From assembly GCA_035307785.1 (NCBI GenBank), contig DATGHS010000277.1:1-9023 (forward strand): 9,023 bases of DNA, given 5' to 3'. Within the stretch, counting starts at the first letter, position 1, and each line of letters begins with the position of its first letter. The notes beneath the pieces were generated by a model, which saw only the letters and a program-made list of their open reading frames with translations, was not told the origin of the DNA and did no database searches. The DNA comes from DATGHS01 sp035307785. GTDB taxonomy: Bacteria; Planctomycetota; Planctomycetia; Gemmatales; Gemmataceae. Below are positions 7,102 through 9,023 of this stretch, in pieces. The translations under genes were made by a program, and so were the position numbers.

Positions 7102-7228
7102 GGCCGGTGAGGTCTCGCCGCCAAGCAGATCCCTCACCGGCCCAGCCAGGCCCCGGCGCTCGGTCTGCGCGCCGGCAGCAATGGCGACTTCATTGTATCG
7201 CAGGCCAGTTCTCGAAAGGAGAAAAATC
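7102..7228 (+). promoter_or_regulatory. Structured leader, copy 1, upstream of the first beta-helix gene
   Basis: The segment carries two hairpins. The first has a perfect 11-bp stem, GGCCGGTGAGG (7102-7112) with CCTCACCGGCC (7132-7142), and a 19-base loop. The second has a 7-bp stem, CCGGCGC (7153-7159) with GCGCCGG (7169-7175), and a 9-base loop. An AAAGGAG ribosome-binding site (7215-7221) ends the leader seven bases before the ATG. A nearly identical segment precedes the next gene. There is no T-run after either stem, so an intrinsic terminator for the kinase gene is not supported. Whether this is transcribed leader or promoter DNA cannot be decided here. Confidence 0.6.
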
Positions 7229-8278
7229 ATGTCGTTCTTTTCCTGGCTGCGAAATAAGACGTCGGCTTCGCCCAAGCGCCACCGACCAAACCACCGTTGT
7301 TCGGCCGCGCGATTCCGGCCGCAGCTCGAAATCCTCGAAGGCCGCGAGGTGCCCAGCACTCTGACCGTGACCAATAACCTCGACGACGGCTCCGTCGGCT
7401 CGCTGCGCTACGAAATCAACAAAGCGCACAAGGGGGACACGATTGTCTTCGCCCCCAGTTTGGACGGCCAGACGATCTGGCTTCGCGGCGAGTTGGACAT
7501 CGCTAAAAGCCTGACCATCCAGGGCCCGGGCGCCGGCCTGCTGACGATCAACGGCGGCGCCGACAGCGTCGATAATGCCATCGGGCACCGGGTGTTGGCG
7601 GTGGAGAAGAATACCAACGTAACTCTGAGCGGCCTGACGATCACCGGCGGCGACGGCATTCTCGCTCCGGGCTATATCAGTCCCTATGACAACGAAGGCG
7701 GCGGCATCCTCAACCTCGGCACGTTGACGGTCAGTGGTTGCACGATTTCCGAAAACCACTGCAACCCCGAGATCGGCAACAGCTATGGTGGCGGCATTTA
7801 CAACGCCGGCACGCTCACGGTCACAGTGAGCAACATCTCCGGGAACTCTGTCAATCCTGACCCCAGTGGCTTCAGCTATGGCGGCGGCACTCCCCTGTCC
7901 GGCTACGGCGGCGGCATCTATAACGCCGGCTCTCTGACGGTCACGGGCGGCACTGTCTCGGGCAACTTCGCCGAGACTGACGGAGGCGGCATCTTCAACG
8001 CGGGCACGGCAACGATCACGAACACCACCCTGTCCAGCAACCATGCTAGCTCCCAAGGTGGCGCCATCTACAACTCCGGCACGCTGACGATCAGCGGCTG
8101 CACCGTGTCCAACAACTTTGCCGACAGCGGCGATGGTGGCGGCGGCATTTACAATGCTGGAACGCTGGCCGTAAGCAACAGCGCCTTCAGCGGCAACTGG
8201 ATACCCGTCGAAACGACTCCGAACAACAACAATATTTCCGGACCGTACACCGACGACGGCGGCAACACTTTCATCTAA
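7229..8278 (+). CDS. Right-handed parallel beta-helix surface protein with planctomycete extracellular N-terminal motif
   Basis: This 349-aa protein starts MSFFSWLR, with AAAGGAG seven bases upstream. The in-frame ATG at 7181 is rejected because the matching ATG in the paralogue's leader is out of frame. Residues 29-44 hold the motif FRPQLEILEGREVPST, seen at the N-terminus of many planctomycete exported proteins (Planc_extracel type). No classical hydrophobic signal peptide is visible. Then comes a GSLRYEINKAHKGDTIVF block of the kind that opens polymorphic-outer-membrane-like and pectin-lyase-fold proteins, the segment SLTIQGPGAGLLTI, and from about 157 six repeats of GGGIYNAGTLTV type ending near 315. 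Asn, Gly, Ser and Thr are abundant, as in stacked beta-helix coils. The protein ends soon after the last coil (GNTFI), with no anchor, dockerin or autotransporter domain seen. A structural or adhesive role at the cell surface is likely; no catalytic residues can be assigned. Confidence 0.88.
   Translation: MSFFSWLRNKTSASPKRHRPNHRCSAARFRPQLEILEGREVPSTLTVTNNLDDGSVGSLRYEINKAHKGDTIVFAPSLDGQTIWLRGELDIAKSLTIQGPGAGLLTINGGADSVDNAIGHRVLAVEKNTNVTLSGLTITGGDGILAPGYISPYDNEGGGILNLGTLTVSGCTISENHCNPEIGNSYGGGIYNAGTLTVTVSNISGNSVNPDPSGFSYGGGTPLSGYGGGIYNAGSLTVTGGTVSGNFAETDGGGIFNAGTATITNTTLSSNHASSQGGAIYNSGTLTISGCTVSNNFADSGDGGGGIYNAGTLAVSNSAFSGNWIPVETTPNNNNISGPYTDDGGNTFI
7697..8173 (+). repeat. Degenerate beta-helix coil repeats GG(G/A)I(Y/F/L)N(A/L/S)GTLTV
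   Basis: Six copies of the core are visible: GGGILNLGTLTV, GGGIYNAGTLTV, GGGIYNAGSLTV, GGGIFNAGTATI, GGAIYNSGTLTI and GGGIYNAGTLAV. They are separated by variable loops rich in SGN and SNN turns. The spacing is irregular, unlike the TPR array of the kinase. Each copy probably forms one or two turns of the beta helix, with the Asn-Gly step at a corner. Confidence 0.8.
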
Positions 8279-8307
8279 CGTCTGGACCCCGAAATGGGGA
8301 ACAAAGC

Positions 8308-8434
8308 GGCCGGTGAGGTCTCGCTGCCAAGCACATCCCTCACCGGCCCAGGCCAGGCCCCGGCGCTCGGTCTGCGCGCCGGCAGCGATGGCGTTTTCAT
8401 TGTATCGTAGACCAACTTTCGAAAGGAGAACATC
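8308..8434 (+). promoter_or_regulatory. Structured leader, copy 2, upstream of the second beta-helix gene
   Basis: This is the same element as at 7102, starting 30 bases after the stop codon of the first beta-helix gene. The 11-bp stem (8308-8318 with 8338-8348) and the 7-bp stem (8360-8366 with 8376-8382) are both intact. In the first hairpin only two bases differ from copy 1 (T8325 and C8334) and both are in the loop. One extra G lies between the hairpins. GAAAGGAG precedes the ATG at 8435. Being copied along with the gene, the element probably serves each gene separately rather than an operon. Confidence 0.6.
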
Positions 8435-9023
8435 ATGCCGTTCTTTTCCTGGCTGCGAAAACAGAATGCAAAGCCTCGAACCAGTCGCCGGGCGAGTTCG
8501 ACGTTCCGCCCGCGGCTCGAAGCCCTCGACGACCGGTTGGTGCCCAGCACGCTGAAGGTCACCACGTACTTTGATGGCGGCCCCGGCTCACTCCGCTACG
8601 AGATCGCGCAGGCGAGGAGCGGGGACACGATCACCTTCGACAAGAACCTCGGTAGCCCGGTCGTCTACGTCACCAGCGGCGAGCTGGTCATCGACAAGAG
8701 CCTGACGATCAAAGGCCCAGGTGCCGGCGTGCTGGCGATCGAGCCGTACTTCGCCGGCACGCATGGGAGCAGCTCGCGGATCTTCGAGGTGGACGGGGCG
8801 AACACAACCGTCGCCATTAGCGGCCTGACGCTCGGCGACGGCGGCGGCTTCGCCAACGGCGACCTCCCCGGCTCTTCCCCCTACGACGGGTACGGCGGGG
8901 CCGTGCTCAACCTCGGCACGCTGTCGATCAGCAACTGCACCCTGGGCGGCTCCCTGTCCGGCAACTACGCCCGGAACGCCGGCGGTGCCGTGGCCAACTT
9001 CGGCACGATGTCGGTCACCAACT
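8435..9023 (+). CDS. Second beta-helix surface protein, paralogue of the first; runs off the right edge
   Basis: The frame is open from ATG 8435 to the window end (196 codons, no stop). The ATG has AAAGGAG upstream, matching the start chosen for the paralogue. The N-terminus MPFFSWLRK is nearly that of the first protein. The motif FRPRLEALDDRLVPST (residues 24-39) is closer to the common planctomycete LExLxDRxxPS form than its neighbour's. Then come GSLRYEIAQARSGDTITF and SLTIKGPGAGVLAI, the same opening blocks as in the first protein, and from about residue 153 the coil motifs GGAVLNLGTLSI and GGAVANFGTMSV. The two proteins align along their length with scattered substitutions and a few loop indels, so this is an old tandem duplication. 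The C-terminus, including any anchor, is outside the window. Confidence 0.88.
   Translation, partial: MPFFSWLRKQNAKPRTSRRASSTFRPRLEALDDRLVPSTLKVTTYFDGGPGSLRYEIAQARSGDTITFDKNLGSPVVYVTSGELVIDKSLTIKGPGAGVLAIEPYFAGTHGSSSRIFEVDGANTTVAISGLTLGDGGGFANGDLPGSSPYDGYGGAVLNLGTLSISNCTLGGSLSGNYARNAGGAVANFGTMSVTN

Noticed and set aside
7107..7364. Plus-strand frames starting in both leaders (7107 and 8313)
   Set aside because: The two leaders differ by a one-base indel that shifts the frame between copies, so the shared sequence is not coding in that frame. Both overlap the real genes.
7190..8056. 288-codon open frame on the minus strand
   Set aside because: It is antisense to the first beta-helix gene and its leader; the frame is open because of biased GC-rich codons. 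The plus-strand protein has clear repeats and a ribosome-binding site.

Overview
The window looks like a chromosomal segment of a member of the Planctomycetota. Four things point there: an ECF sigma factor of the planctomycete-rich Sig-70_X6 type; directly downstream, a large membrane Ser/Thr protein kinase with a kinesin-light-chain-like TPR ectodomain; a small zinc-ribbon protein; and two tandem beta-helix surface proteins whose N-termini carry the RPxLExLxxRxVPST motif typical of planctomycete extracellular proteins (Pfam Planc_extracel type). No genus can be assigned from the sequence alone.

Layout. Bases 1-45 are the first 15 codons of a minus-strand gene that runs off the left edge. It is divergent from a 487-aa regulator (151-1614) that joins an XRE-type helix-turn-helix to a SorC-like winged helix and a SorC sugar-binding effector domain. 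The 105-bp gap between them holds an imperfect 22-bp dyad over the putative -35 box of the left gene, a plausible operator. The regulator gene is visibly more A/T-rich than the rest of the window and may be accessory. A 71-aa zinc-ribbon protein (1829-2044, minus) is convergent with it. A 421-bp gene-poor stretch follows (2045-2465), holding three palindromic elements, including a perfect 16-bp palindrome.

The ECF sigma factor (2466-3044) and the kinase (3163-7005) form a co-directional pair 118 bp apart, a classic planctomycete signalling arrangement. The kinase has a cytoplasmic catalytic domain with all key residues, one membrane helix and 14 TPR units in an unbroken 42-residue register. 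Two paralogous right-handed beta-helix proteins follow (7229-8278, and 8435 to the right edge). Each is preceded by a nearly identical ~127-nt leader with the same two hairpins.

Working model (inference): the kinase senses something outside the cytoplasmic membrane through its TPR ectodomain and acts on the neighbouring sigma factor. The two surface proteins share a control element of their own. Nothing in the sequence proves that the sigma factor drives them. The left-hand regulator and its divergent gene look like a separate, ligand-controlled unit.
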